A stretch of DNA of 8,544 nucleotides from an uncultured Ruminococcus sp. (GCA_900539095.1 UQAR01000084.1:1-8544), one strand, 5' to 3'; counted from the first letter of the stretch, positions 1 through 6,043 are shown. Notes: generated from the letters alone by a model not told the origin. Program-made: numbers and translations.

Positions 1-47
1 GAGATTCGCCTTAGTCTCGTGGGCTCGGAGATGTGTATAAGAGACAG
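1..47. other. Nextera i7-side adapter (library artefact)
   Basis: This is not genomic DNA. Positions 29-47 read AGATGTGTATAAGAGACAG, the 19-bp Tn5 mosaic end used in tagmentation kits. They are preceded at 14-28 by GTCTCGTGGGCTCGG, the Nextera read-2 tail. Positions 6-13 (TCGCCTTA) match the Nextera i7 index N701 as I remember it, and 1-5 (GAGAT) is the end of the P7 oligonucleotide. Biological sequence begins at 48. A GTG at 33 inside this adapter creates a false start for the downstream reading frame. Confidence 0.98.
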
Positions 48-1226
48 GAAATGGACGGCGACGAAATGACCAGAATTATCTGGCAGGATATAAAGGATAT
101 TCTTCTTACTCCATATATTGACCTTAAAACAGAATACTATGACCTTGGTCTTGTTCACAGAAATGAGACTAACGATCAGGTAACTGTTGATTCTGCAAAC
201 GCTACAAAGAAATACGGCGTTGCTGTTAAGTGTGCAACTATCACACCTAACGCTGCAAGAATGCCTGAATACAACCTCAAGGAAATGTGGAAATCCCCTA
301 ACGGCACTATCAGAGCTATCCTTGACGGAACAGTTTTCAGAACTCCTATCCTTGTTAAGGGTATCACTCCATACATTCCTACATGGACAAAGCCTATCAC
401 TATCGCACGTCACGCATACGGCGACGTTTATAAGAACGTTGAAATGAAGTGCCCTGCTGGTTCAAAGGCTGAGCTTGTGTGCACTGACAAGGACGGCAAT
501 GAAACAAGAGAGACCATTTACAACTTTGAGTGCGACGGTATTATTCAGGGTCAGCATAACAAGTCAACTTCCATTGCATCATTTGCAAGAGCTTGCTTTA
601 ACTTTGCTCTTGACAAAAAGCAGGACGTATGGTTCGCTACAAAGGATACTATCTCAAAGAAATATGACCACACATTCAAGGATATTTTCCAGGAGATATA
701 TGACAACGAGTACAAGGCTAAGTTTGAGGCAGCCGGTATCGAGTATTTCTACACCCTTATCGACGATGCCGTTGCAAGAGTTATCCGTTCAAACGGCGGT
801 TATATCTGGGCTTGCAAGAACTATGACGGTGACGTAATGTCTGACATGGTGGCTACTGCTTATGGCTCACTTGCTATGATGACTTCTGTTCTTGTTTCAC
901 CTGATGGAATCTATGAATATGAGGCTGCTCACGGCACTGTTCAAAGGCACTATTACAAGCACCTCAAGGGCGAAGAAACCTCAACAAACTCTGTTGCTAC
1001 ACTGTTCGCATGGACAGGTGCACTGAGAAAAAGAGGCGAGCTTGATGACCTGCCTGAGCTTATGAACTTTGCTGATTGTCTTGAAAAGGCAACTATACAG
1101 ACTATCGAAGACGGCGTTATGACAGGCGACCTTTATCTGCTCTCTACTCTTGAGAACAAGAAAAAGGTGAACACTGTAGATTTCCTGAAGGCTGTTGATG
1201 AAAGACTTAAAAAGCTTTTGGGTTAA
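48..1226 (+). CDS. icd: NADP-dependent isocitrate dehydrogenase, 5'-truncated
   Basis: Oxidatively decarboxylates isocitrate to 2-oxoglutarate with NADP+ in the cytoplasm, feeding glutamate synthesis and NADPH supply. The protein belongs to the homodimeric, eukaryote-like IDH subfamily, not the E. coli Icd type. It shows EMDGDEMTRIIW at its start, NGTIRAILDGTVFRTPI (substrate phosphate/carboxylate loop), ARHAYGDVYKN (arginine equivalent to human IDH1 R132), the metal-binding LIDDAVA and KNYDGDVMSD segments, and AAHGTVQRHY, whose Arg-His pair is the usual NADP determinant. About 392 codons are present; the family is about 400 residues, so roughly ten N-terminal codons are missing. They are lost because the library fragment begins at 48, so the apparent GTG start at 33 lies in adapter. 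The gene ends in TAA just before a terminator. Family assignment is secure; the true start and promoter lie outside the window. Confidence 0.96.
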   Translation, partial: EMDGDEMTRIIWQDIKDILLTPYIDLKTEYYDLGLVHRNETNDQVTVDSANATKKYGVAVKCATITPNAARMPEYNLKEMWKSPNGTIRAILDGTVFRTPILVKGITPYIPTWTKPITIARHAYGDVYKNVEMKCPAGSKAELVCTDKDGNETRETIYNFECDGIIQGQHNKSTSIASFARACFNFALDKKQDVWFATKDTISKKYDHTFKDIFQEIYDNEYKAKFEAAGIEYFYTLIDDAVARVIRSNGGYIWACKNYDGDVMSDMVATAYGSLAMMTSVLVSPDGIYEYEAAHGTVQRHYYKHLKGEETSTNSVATLFAWTGALRKRGELDDLPELMNFADCLEKATIQTIEDGVMTGDLYLLSTLENKKKVNTVDFLKAVDERLKKLLG

Positions 1227-1244
1227 TTAAATATCACAAATATT

Positions 1245-1281
1245 AAAAGCTGTAGCACTTTTATAGTGTTACAGCTTTTTT
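1245..1281. terminator. Bidirectional intrinsic terminator between icd and the CHR genes
   Basis: The stem GCTGTAGCACT (1249-1259) pairs with AGTGTTACAGC (1265-1275) with a single G-T wobble and a 5-nt loop. It is flanked by AAAA at 1245-1248 and TTTTTT at 1276-1281, so a U-tract follows the hairpin whichever strand is transcribed (the reverse reads CTTTTAATATT). It sits between the convergent stop codons of icd (1224-1226) and the second CHR gene (1280-1282), overlapping the latter. It can serve both transcripts. Confidence 0.9.
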
Positions 1282-1846
1282 AGTAGAAGATGATACCGAG
1301 TACGGCAGAACCGATTATTATTGCTATCGGTGAGAGCTTGAATTTTTTTATCTTTAGTATGACTATATCCGCTGCTGTAATAATGATAAGTATTACAAGT
1401 GCTTTCCAGTCTAGTGTCGGCGTTGAGTGGATGTCAACGATTCCGAGGAGTGATGACAGAGCCATTGTAACGCCCGTAGCAAGTATCATCGCCACAACGC
1501 TAGGGCGGATACCTGACAGCATTGCCTTTACGCCTGAGTATTTAAGCAGATCTTTCATTATAGCTGCTATTATAAAGATTACCACAAATGACGGCAGCAC
1601 CACACCAAGGGTCGCCACTGTACCGCCTATAAAGCCCGCCTGTGAAGAGCCAACAAATGTTGCAATGTTCACGGCAAGAGGACCTGGGGTCGATTCTGAA
1701 ACGGCAATAAAGTTCACAAATTCATCTTCTGTGAGCCAGTTGAACATAAGAACTTTTTCACGGATAAGGGATATCATTCCATAACCGCCGCCGAATGATA
1801 CCGCACCGATCTCAAGAAAGGTGAGAAATAGTTTGAGGTATATCAT
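1280..1846 (-). CDS. CHR-family (chromate transporter type) half-size membrane protein, second of pair
   Basis: A 188-residue integral membrane protein of the short-chain chromate ion transporter (CHR/ChrA) family. The N-terminal signature is clear: FGGGYGMI near residue 20, then AVSESTPGP around residue 50, followed by a Gly-rich helix and alternating hydrophobic segments to the C terminus (about five to six membrane spans). Full-length ChrA carries two such domains; here each domain is a separate gene. Its ATG (1846-1844) overlaps the TGA of the upstream partner in an ATGA junction. Its ribosome binding site GGTGAA lies inside the end of that gene, so translation is probably coupled and the two proteins probably work as a heterodimer. 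Chromate efflux is the family name; the true substrate in an anaerobic gut-type bacterium is unknown. Confidence 0.88.
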   Translation of the reverse strand: MIYLKLFLTFLEIGAVSFGGGYGMISLIREKVLMFNWLTEDEFVNFIAVSESTPGPLAVNIATFVGSSQAGFIGGTVATLGVVLPSFVVIFIIAAIMKDLLKYSGVKAMLSGIRPSVVAMILATGVTMALSSLLGIVDIHSTPTLDWKALVILIIITAADIVILKIKKFKLSPIAIIIGSAVLGIIFY

Positions 1847-2427
1847 CTTTCACCACTTCCCTTTCTCAGCTTTTTTACGAGATAAATTGCAATGCCTATC
1901 ACTCCGCTTATGAGTATATAAAATACGGAGGAAAAATTCACTGAAAATAAGGTAAAAAGGGTCATGACAGTAAAAACAGACAGCAGTATTACTTTGTCAA
2001 GGAGCGTGTTATCAAGTGCTCGGAACATTCTCAAACCTGCGGAGATTATGAGATATATGACCCCGACCTGAATACCTCTGAACGCTGCATAAACATATTT
2101 AAGTGTGAGAAACTCGTCAAAGAAAAGTGATATTATGTAAATGATGATAAACGACGGTATGCATACGCCAACCGTTGCTGCCAGTGCACCAAAAGCACCG
2201 CCTATTTTATACCCTATATATGTGGCACTGTTTACGGCTGTAGGGCCTGGGGTGGATTCAGATATGGCAGTCATATCAAGAAATTCCTTTTTATCAAGCC
2301 AGTTCTTTCGCACGCAAAATTCCGTTTCAAGCAAGGCTATCATTGCGTAGCCTCCGCCAAATGTAAAAGCACCGATCTTCAGAAATGTTAGAAACAAAGT
2401 TGTGATCTTGGAATGGTCATTTTTCAA
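1843..2427 (-). CDS. CHR-family (chromate transporter type) half-size membrane protein, first of pair
   Basis: A 194-residue paralogue of its downstream neighbour with the same CHR signature: FGGGYAMIALLE, then AISESTPGPTAVNSATYIG, a conserved PSF motif and several hydrophobic helices, ending in a basic Lys/Arg tail. It is the promoter-proximal gene of a two-gene operon. I place the start at the TTG codon 2427-2425, giving MKNDHSK. An in-frame GTG at 2436 exists, but it is part of the Shine-Dalgarno AGGTGAG (2438-2432), which sits 4-5 nt before the TTG. Starting at GTG would leave no usable ribosome binding site and almost no leader. The pair with the second gene forms the equivalent of one full-length ChrA. 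Transport function is inferred from family; the ion carried is not shown by the sequence. Confidence 0.85.
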   Translation of the reverse strand: MKNDHSKITTLFLTFLKIGAFTFGGGYAMIALLETEFCVRKNWLDKKEFLDMTAISESTPGPTAVNSATYIGYKIGGAFGALAATVGVCIPSFIIIYIISLFFDEFLTLKYVYAAFRGIQVGVIYLIISAGLRMFRALDNTLLDKVILLSVFTVMTLFTLFSVNFSSVFYILISGVIGIAIYLVKKLRKGSGER

Positions 2428-2445
2428 ATAACTCACCTCATTTAT

Positions 2446-2474
2446 ATTATATCCGACTTAGCTCTATAAGTCAA
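2446..2474 (-). promoter_or_regulatory. Sigma-A promoter of the CHR gene pair
   Basis: On the minus strand the -35 box is TTGACT (2474-2469), the spacer is 17 nt and the -10 box is a perfect TATAAT (2451-2446). The predicted start of transcription is about 2439, so the leader before the TTG start codon at 2427 is only about 12 nt and consists mainly of the ribosome binding site. No operator or riboswitch fits in so short a leader. Confidence 0.85.
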
Positions 2475-2500
2475 TGAGTAGGATTGTTACGAAACATTAA

Positions 2501-2516
2501 ATAAATATATAAATAT
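2501..2516 (+). repeat. Tandem 8-bp AT repeat, possible UP element of the metK promoter
   Basis: ATAAATAT is repeated directly twice in a pure A/T tract. It lies about 45-60 bp upstream of the predicted metK transcription start, where the alpha subunit of RNA polymerase contacts UP elements. It is short and may simply reflect AT-rich intergenic composition between the two divergent promoters. Confidence 0.4.
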
Positions 2517-2527
2517 ATGTAAAACGG

Positions 2528-2556
2528 TTGACAATAGTCGATATATGGTGTATAAT
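2528..2556 (+). promoter_or_regulatory. Sigma-A promoter of metK
   Basis: A perfect consensus promoter: TTGACA at 2528-2533, a 17-nt spacer, and TATAAT at 2551-2556. Transcription should begin near 2563, about 16 nt before the riboswitch aptamer. With such a strong promoter, control of metK must come mostly from the downstream SAM riboswitch and terminator. It is divergent from the CHR promoter. Confidence 0.93.
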
Positions 2557-2578
2557 AGACTTTGTTAAAATTAAATAG

Positions 2579-2675
2579 CCTTATCAAGAGTGGTGGAGGA
2601 AACAGGTCCTGTGAAACCCGGCAACCTAGCGTAAGCTAAGGTGCTAAATCCTGCGGTTATTTCCGAAAGATGAGG
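2579..2675 (+). ncRNA. SAM-I (S-box) riboswitch aptamer
   Basis: The leader carries the S-box core almost to consensus: TATCAAGAGTGGTGGAGG, the CCTGTGAAACCCGGCAACC block, GGTGCTAAATCCTGC, and CGAAAGATGAG. The closing helix P1 can be drawn as seven pairs, 2579-2585 (CCTTATC) with 2669-2675 (GATGAGG), with one U-G wobble. P4 is short (CGG 2654-2656 with CCG 2663-2665). In this family, S-adenosylmethionine binding stabilises P1 and allows a downstream terminator to form, switching the gene off. Placement directly before metK makes this feedback control by the enzyme's own product. Confidence 0.97.
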
Positions 2676-2703
2676 AAATTGGGTATTTTCAAGCGTTTCG
2701 GAA
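2661..2703 (+). promoter_or_regulatory. Candidate antiterminator of the SAM riboswitch
   Basis: TTCCGAAA (2661-2668, the P4 3' side and the P4/P1 junction) is a perfect 8-nt complement of TTTCGGAA (2696-2703, the top of the terminator 5' arm and its loop). An inner helix GGAAA (2674-2678) with TTTTC (2686-2690) could stack within it, and 2674-2675 belong to P1. Forming this structure would break the aptamer and the terminator together, as expected when SAM is scarce. It was drawn by eye, without energy calculation. Confidence 0.6.
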
Positions 2704-2718
2704 TGAAACGCTTTTTTT
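2691..2718 (+). terminator. SAM-controlled intrinsic terminator before metK
   Basis: AAGCGTTTC (2691-2699) pairs perfectly with GAAACGCTT (2705-2713) across a 5-nt loop, and the hairpin runs into seven T residues (2712-2718). It stands 16 nt after the aptamer and 45 nt before the metK start, the expected position for a transcriptional OFF switch. Confidence 0.95.
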
Positions 2719-2763
2719 GTGGCTGTTTTTAGATTAACAAATATTCAGAAAAGAGGTATTTTT

Positions 2764-3936
2764 ATGTCAAAGTATTTATTTACATCTGAGTCAGTTACTG
2801 AGGGACATCCTGACAAAATATGCGATCAGATCTCTGACGCTATACTTGACGCTCTCCTTGAGCAGGATCCAATGTCAAGAGTTGCTTGCGAAACAGTCAC
2901 CACTACAGGTGTTGTAATGTGCATGGGAGAAATAACAACAAAGGCAATAATCGATATTCCACAGATAGTAAGGGACACCGTTATCGGTATCGGTTATGAC
3001 AGAGCAAAGTATGGTTTTGACGGTCACACTTGTTCTGTACTTACAACTATCGACAAGCAGTCCCCTGATATCGCTATGGGCGTTGACAACGCACTTGAAG
3101 GCAGAGCTGAAAATGCTTTCGATACAGGTGCAGGCGATCAGGGAATCATGTTCGGCTTTGCTTGCGATGAAACACCAGAGCTTATGCCAATGCCTATTTC
3201 ACTGGCACACAAGCTTGCGTTAAAGCTTACAGAAGTCAGAAAGAACGGCACTTTGCCATATCTCAGACCGGACGGAAAAACCCAGGTCACTGTTGAGTAT
3301 GATGACGGCAAGCCAACAAGAGTTGACGCTGTTGTAGTTTCATCACAGCATGATGACGCTGTAACGCTTGAGCAGATAAGAGAAGACATTATCGAGAAAG
3401 TTATAAAGACAGTTATCCCAGCTGAACTTCTTGACGAGAACACTACTTTTTTTGTAAACCCAACAGGAAGATTTGTAGTCGGCGGTCCTCAGGGCGACAG
3501 CGGTCTGACAGGCAGAAAAATAATCGTTGACACTTACGGTGGATATGCTCGTCACGGCGGCGGAGCTTTCTCAGGAAAAGACCCTACAAAGGTTGACAGA
3601 AGTGCGACATATGCAGCAAGATACGTTGCTAAGAACATAGTTGCTGCTGGTCTTGCTAAAAAGTGTGAGGTAGAGCTTGCATATGCTATCGGTGTTGCTC
3701 ACCCTGTTTCTATTATGGTTGACACATACGGCACCGGTACGGTCTCAGATGAAAAGATAGAGGCAGCAGTTGAAAAGGTATTTGACCTCCGCCCTGCTGC
3801 AATAATCAAGAGTCTTGACCTTAGAAAGCCACAGTACAAGCAGCTTGCAGCTTACGGTCACGTTGGCCGTGAAGATCTTGACGTTGCTTGGGAAAAGACA
3901 GACAGGATAGATGCACTTCTTGATGCAGTAAAGTAA
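2764..3936 (+). CDS. metK: S-adenosylmethionine synthetase
   Basis: Makes S-adenosylmethionine from methionine and ATP in the cytoplasm, with release of phosphate and pyrophosphate. The 390-residue length is normal for the family. The N terminus reads TSESVTEGHPDKICDQISDA, with the catalytic His15 and Asp17 of the GHPDK motif. Further on are GAGDQGIMFGFACDE (the ATP-binding GAGDQG hexapeptide), NPTGRFVVGGPQGDSGLTGR and the P-loop-like GGGAFSGKDPTKVDRS, followed by the conserved AYAIGVAHPVS. I chose ATG 2764 because AGAGG (2752-2756) lies 7 nt upstream; an in-frame GTG at 2719 abuts the terminator U-tract and has no ribosome binding site. It is a single-gene transcript under SAM-I riboswitch control, ending at its own terminator. 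No missing key residue was seen. Confidence 0.98.
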   Translation: MSKYLFTSESVTEGHPDKICDQISDAILDALLEQDPMSRVACETVTTTGVVMCMGEITTKAIIDIPQIVRDTVIGIGYDRAKYGFDGHTCSVLTTIDKQSPDIAMGVDNALEGRAENAFDTGAGDQGIMFGFACDETPELMPMPISLAHKLALKLTEVRKNGTLPYLRPDGKTQVTVEYDDGKPTRVDAVVVSSQHDDAVTLEQIREDIIEKVIKTVIPAELLDENTTFFVNPTGRFVVGGPQGDSGLTGRKIIVDTYGGYARHGGGAFSGKDPTKVDRSATYAARYVAKNIVAAGLAKKCEVELAYAIGVAHPVSIMVDTYGTGTVSDEKIEAAVEKVFDLRPAAIIKSLDLRKPQYKQLAAYGHVGREDLDVAWEKTDRIDALLDAVK

Positions 3937-3949
3937 AATAATAATTATT

Positions 3950-3987
3950 AAAGCCTTGACAGGAATCATACCTGTCAAGGCTTTTTT
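3950..3987. terminator. Strong terminator between convergent metK and ribU
   Basis: AAAGCCTTGACAGG (3950-3963) pairs perfectly with CCTGTCAAGGCTTT (3971-3984) over a 7-nt loop, followed by a T-tract to 3987. On the other strand the hairpin is followed by TTTAATAATTATTATTTT, so it can also end the ribU transcript, whose stop codon is at 4009-4011. Confidence 0.93.
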
Positions 3988-4008
3988 GTGTTCAGCTGTA
4001 AATTTTAT

Positions 4009-4632
4009 TTAGTCTTTGCCTTTAAGTATTGGTGACAAAGGTTTGTAAATAAGTATCGTGACTAATGCACATATGATACCCTTGACCAATGTAAAAGGCA
4101 GATTGAAAATACACAAAGCAGAAAAGATGTTCTTAACGCTGCCCATTATCTGCTGATACATACCCAAGATAGCAGCCTCTCCGCCGAATGCTTTGAAATA
4201 TATCGGATAAACGATAAAATAGTTAAGCGGCAGGCTTATCACTGTGAAAACCAGCGTTCCGATAACGCAGCCTATCACAGCGTTCTTCTTAGTTTTATGC
4301 TTGTGGTAAATAATAGACGCAGTCAGCACAAATGCTACACTTGTAACAAAGTCGAAAATGTTTCCGATGCCCATTGTTGTGCCCATACCCTTGAGCAAAA
4401 GCTGTATGAGATTTTTTATCAGGCAAACTATCACGCCAGCCACAGGTCCTGTAGAAAAGCCTGCAAGCAGAGCTATAACGTTTGAAAGGTCAAGCTTGAT
4501 AAATCCCGGCATAAGTGGAACAGGAAAATCGAGATAATACAGCACAGTCGCAATGGCACTGAGCATAGCGGTTATGACCATTTTTCTTGTTGTAAAAGTT
4601 TTATTTCTTGGCATAGTGTTATCACTTGTCAT
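4009..4632 (-). CDS. ribU: ECF transporter S component, RibU-type riboflavin uptake
   Basis: A 207-residue membrane protein that fits the substrate-binding S component of a group II energy-coupling factor transporter. It would bind riboflavin outside the cell and use a shared EcfA/A'/T module encoded elsewhere. After a short basic N terminus (RNKTFTTRKM) come about six hydrophobic helices. The family-typical stretch PGFIKLDLSNVIALLAGF is followed by TGPVAGVIVCLIKNLIQLLLKG and GTTMGIGNIFDF, which resemble RibU. The upstream FMN riboswitch strongly supports riboflavin or a flavin precursor as the ligand. I start it at ATG 4632, with GGAGG (minus strand of 4640-4644) spaced 7 nt. A longer frame to 4701 would translate the riboswitch terminator and yields an artificial Leu-rich leader. 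It converges with metK and ends 21 nt before their shared terminator. Confidence 0.92.
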   Translation of the reverse strand: MTSDNTMPRNKTFTTRKMVITAMLSAIATVLYYLDFPVPLMPGFIKLDLSNVIALLAGFSTGPVAGVIVCLIKNLIQLLLKGMGTTMGIGNIFDFVTSVAFVLTASIIYHKHKTKKNAVIGCVIGTLVFTVISLPLNYFIVYPIYFKAFGGEAAILGMYQQIMGSVKNIFSALCIFNLPFTLVKGIICALVTILIYKPLSPILKGKD

Positions 4633-4675
4633 TTTAATTCCTCCAAATAATAAAATTATCGGGAGAAACAGCAGC

Positions 4676-4711
4676 AAAAGCAAAAGCACCCTGAAAACCA
4701 ATTCAGGGTGC
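4676..4711 (-). terminator. FMN-controlled intrinsic terminator before ribU
   Basis: Read on the minus strand, GCACCCTGAA (4711-4702) pairs perfectly with TTCAGGGTGC (4695-4686) across a 6-nt loop, and is followed by TTTTGCTTTT (4685-4676). It lies between the aptamer and the ribU ribosome binding site. The 5' arm can also pair with 4854-4845 in the aptamer, the likely antiterminator. Confidence 0.9.
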
Positions 4712-4733
4712 AGTTTATGCGTAATTGATCTGT

Positions 4734-4857
4734 CGTTTCTTCCATCCGGACTTTACCGTCGGTTTCGGATTTTCACCGAATCAACGCATTGCTGCGGTCG
4801 AGGACTTACGAATAAATTCGATCACCTCCGGTGTGGAATTTCACCACCCCTGAAACA
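4734..4857 (-). ncRNA. FMN riboswitch (RFN element)
   Basis: The minus strand carries the conserved RFN blocks in order: TTTCAGGGGTGGTGAAATTCC, ACCGGAGGTGAT, AGTCCTCGACC, TGATTCGGTGAAAATCCG, AAACCGACGGTAAAGTCCGG and ATGGAAGAAACG. The closing helix P1 is TGTTTC (4857-4852) with GAAACG (4739-4734). In this class, flavin mononucleotide binding stabilises P1 and lets the downstream terminator form, so ribU is expressed when FMN is low. The aptamer starts only 34 nt after the stop codon of the small acidic protein gene. Confidence 0.97.
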
Positions 4858-4866
4858 CATTATTGA

Positions 4867-4895
4867 ATTTTGCTGAACACTTTATATGAGATCAA
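4867..4895 (-). promoter_or_regulatory. Weak candidate promoter for ribU
   Basis: TTGATC (4895-4890) and CAAAAT (4872-4867) are separated by 17 nt and would start transcription near 4860, just before the aptamer. Each box matches consensus at four of six positions, and the -35 box overlaps the end of the upstream coding region. No terminator separates that upstream gene from the aptamer, so read-through from the efp transcript is an alternative source of ribU mRNA. Confidence 0.35.
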
Positions 4896-5335
4896 TCCTC
4901 GTCGTTTTCGTCCTCAATTTCTGAGAAATCAAACTCAAGGCTCTCTCCACAGTTTGGACAGTCAATAGAACCGTCAGCGATAATGTTCTCGCCGAGCATT
5001 ATTGTGTCACCGCAGTTAGGGCATACACACTCATACATAGCGTCCTCATCATCGTCATATTCGTCATCACAGCAGCAATCATCGTCACAATCACAGTCGT
5101 CATCGTCATCATCGTCGCCGTAAATAAGCTCTTCTATCTCGCCAAGATCCTCGTCAAGAGTATCAACAAGCTCAACTGTCTCGTCAACTTCTTCTGCAAT
5201 ATCCTCAACTGTAGCAGACATCTCATCAAGGATATCAGCCATAATTGTCAAGATCTTGCCTTCGTTTGTGGAATCGTCAATTTTAAGACCTTCCATAAGT
5301 CCCTTTAAATATGCAACCTTCTTTGACAGCTCCAT
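4892..5335 (-). CDS. Small acidic zinc-ribbon protein, CD1247 N-terminal domain type
   Basis: A 147-residue, very acidic cytoplasmic protein. Residues 1-70 (MELSKKVAYLKGLMEGLKI onward) resemble the CD1247 N-terminal domain found in Clostridia and look helical, probably coiled coil, with many Glu/Asp heptads. Residues 74-98 are almost only Asp and Cys: seven Asp in a row, then Cys 81, 83, 87, 88 and 89 among further Asp and Glu. Residues 103-130 form a zinc ribbon with two knuckles, CPNCG at 105-109 and CPNCG at 126-130. The tail is Glu/Asp rich. The start has GGAGGG 6 nt upstream. The gene follows efp by 39 nt with no terminator, so it is probably co-transcribed. No function is established to my knowledge; a metal-binding or translation-linked role is only a guess from the Cys content and neighbour. 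Confidence 0.85.
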   Translation of the reverse strand: MELSKKVAYLKGLMEGLKIDDSTNEGKILTIMADILDEMSATVEDIAEEVDETVELVDTLDEDLGEIEELIYGDDDDDDDCDCDDDCCCDDEYDDDEDAMYECVCPNCGDTIMLGENIIADGSIDCPNCGESLEFDFSEIEDENDED

Positions 5336-5374
5336 AATATTCCCTCCGTTTCTAAAAACCGTAAAGGTTAAAAC

Positions 5375-5932
5375 TTATGCTCTTTCCATGTACTCGCAAG
5401 TACGAGTATCGATCCTAATTCTGTCACCTGTGTTGATGAACAGAGGAACTCTGATCTCAGCACCTGTTTCAACAGTTGCAGGCTTTGTAGCATTTGTAGC
5501 TGTATCGCCTTTGATGCCAGGCTCTGTTTCTGTTACTTCAAGATCTACAAAGTATGGAGGCTCAACGCCGAATACTGTGCCCTTGTAAGAAAGGATCTTA
5601 CATACCATGTTCTCCTTAACGAACTTAAAGTTGTCTGAAAGCTCAGCCTTGTTTACTGGAACAAGCTCATAGCTCTCTGGGTCCATGAAATAATAAAGAT
5701 CGCCGTCGTTGTAAGAATACTCCATATCCTTTCTCTCAACATAAGCTGTTGGGAATTTAGCTGTAGGGTTGTATGTCTTTTCAACAACTGAACCTGAAAT
5801 TACGTTTCTAACCTTTGCTCTGACGAACGCTGCACCCTTACCAGGCTTAACGTGCTGAAACTCAACGATCTGCATTACGTTGCCGTCCTCTTCAAAAGTC
5901 ACGCCGTTTCTGAAATCACCAGCAGTTACCAT
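5375..5932 (-). CDS. efp: Translation elongation factor P
   Basis: EF-P binds between the ribosomal P and E sites and relieves stalling at consecutive prolines. The 185-residue length is exactly typical. The N-terminal KOW-like domain (about 1-62) contains FQHVKPGKGAAFVRAK; Lys32 at the loop tip is the position that is lysylated, hydroxylated or otherwise modified in many bacteria, or left bare in some. The middle OB domain (about 65-125) includes YVERKDMEYSYNDGDLYYFMD, and the C-terminal OB domain carries GDTATNATKPATVETG and the closing VPLFINTGDRIRIDTRT signature. ATG 5932 is preceded by GGAGGT with an 8-nt spacing. It is the first gene after its own promoter and precedes the zinc-ribbon gene. 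No EF-P modification enzyme is encoded in this window. Confidence 0.98.
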   Translation of the reverse strand: MVTAGDFRNGVTFEEDGNVMQIVEFQHVKPGKGAAFVRAKVRNVISGSVVEKTYNPTAKFPTAYVERKDMEYSYNDGDLYYFMDPESYELVPVNKAELSDNFKFVKENMVCKILSYKGTVFGVEPPYFVDLEVTETEPGIKGDTATNATKPATVETGAEIRVPLFINTGDRIRIDTRTCEYMERA

Positions 5933-6003
5933 TATTTAGTACCTCCATAAACATTCTTAATTAATGTGTATACAGTTCAAAACGTCCGCATACCTGTATA
6001 ATT

Positions 6004-6032
6004 ATTTTACCATATTTATTCGTTTATTGCAA
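6004..6032 (-). promoter_or_regulatory. Extended -10 promoter of efp
   Basis: On the minus strand TTGCAA (6032-6027) and TAAAAT (6009-6004) are separated by 17 nt, and the -10 box is preceded directly by TGG, the extended -10 motif. Transcription should begin near 5997, giving a leader of about 65 nt before efp. No riboswitch-like structure was seen in that leader. Confidence 0.8.
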
Positions 6033-6043
6033 TAGCTTTTGAA

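Noticed and set aside
29..47. Tn5 mosaic end as sign of a natural transposon
   Set aside because: It is joined to Nextera primer tails and index bases, with a matching inverse arrangement at the other end, so it is library sequence.
1290..1784. 164-codon open frame on the plus strand antisense to the second CHR gene
   Set aside because: It has no ribosome binding site and no recognisable domain, and it mirrors a well-supported gene on the other strand.
2719..2763. N-terminal extension of MetK from GTG 2719
   Set aside because: The codon abuts the terminator U-tract and has no ribosome binding site, whereas ATG 2764 has AGAGG 7 nt upstream and gives the family-typical N terminus.
4633..4701. 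N-terminal Leu-rich extension of RibU that looks like a signal peptide
   Set aside because: It is translation of the riboswitch terminator and its T-tract; a proper GGAGG and ATG follow at 4640-4630.
5086..5118. TCATCG-type tandem repeat as a possible microsatellite or CRISPR-like element
   Set aside because: It is the coding sequence for the poly-Asp run; there are no spacers or palindromic repeats.
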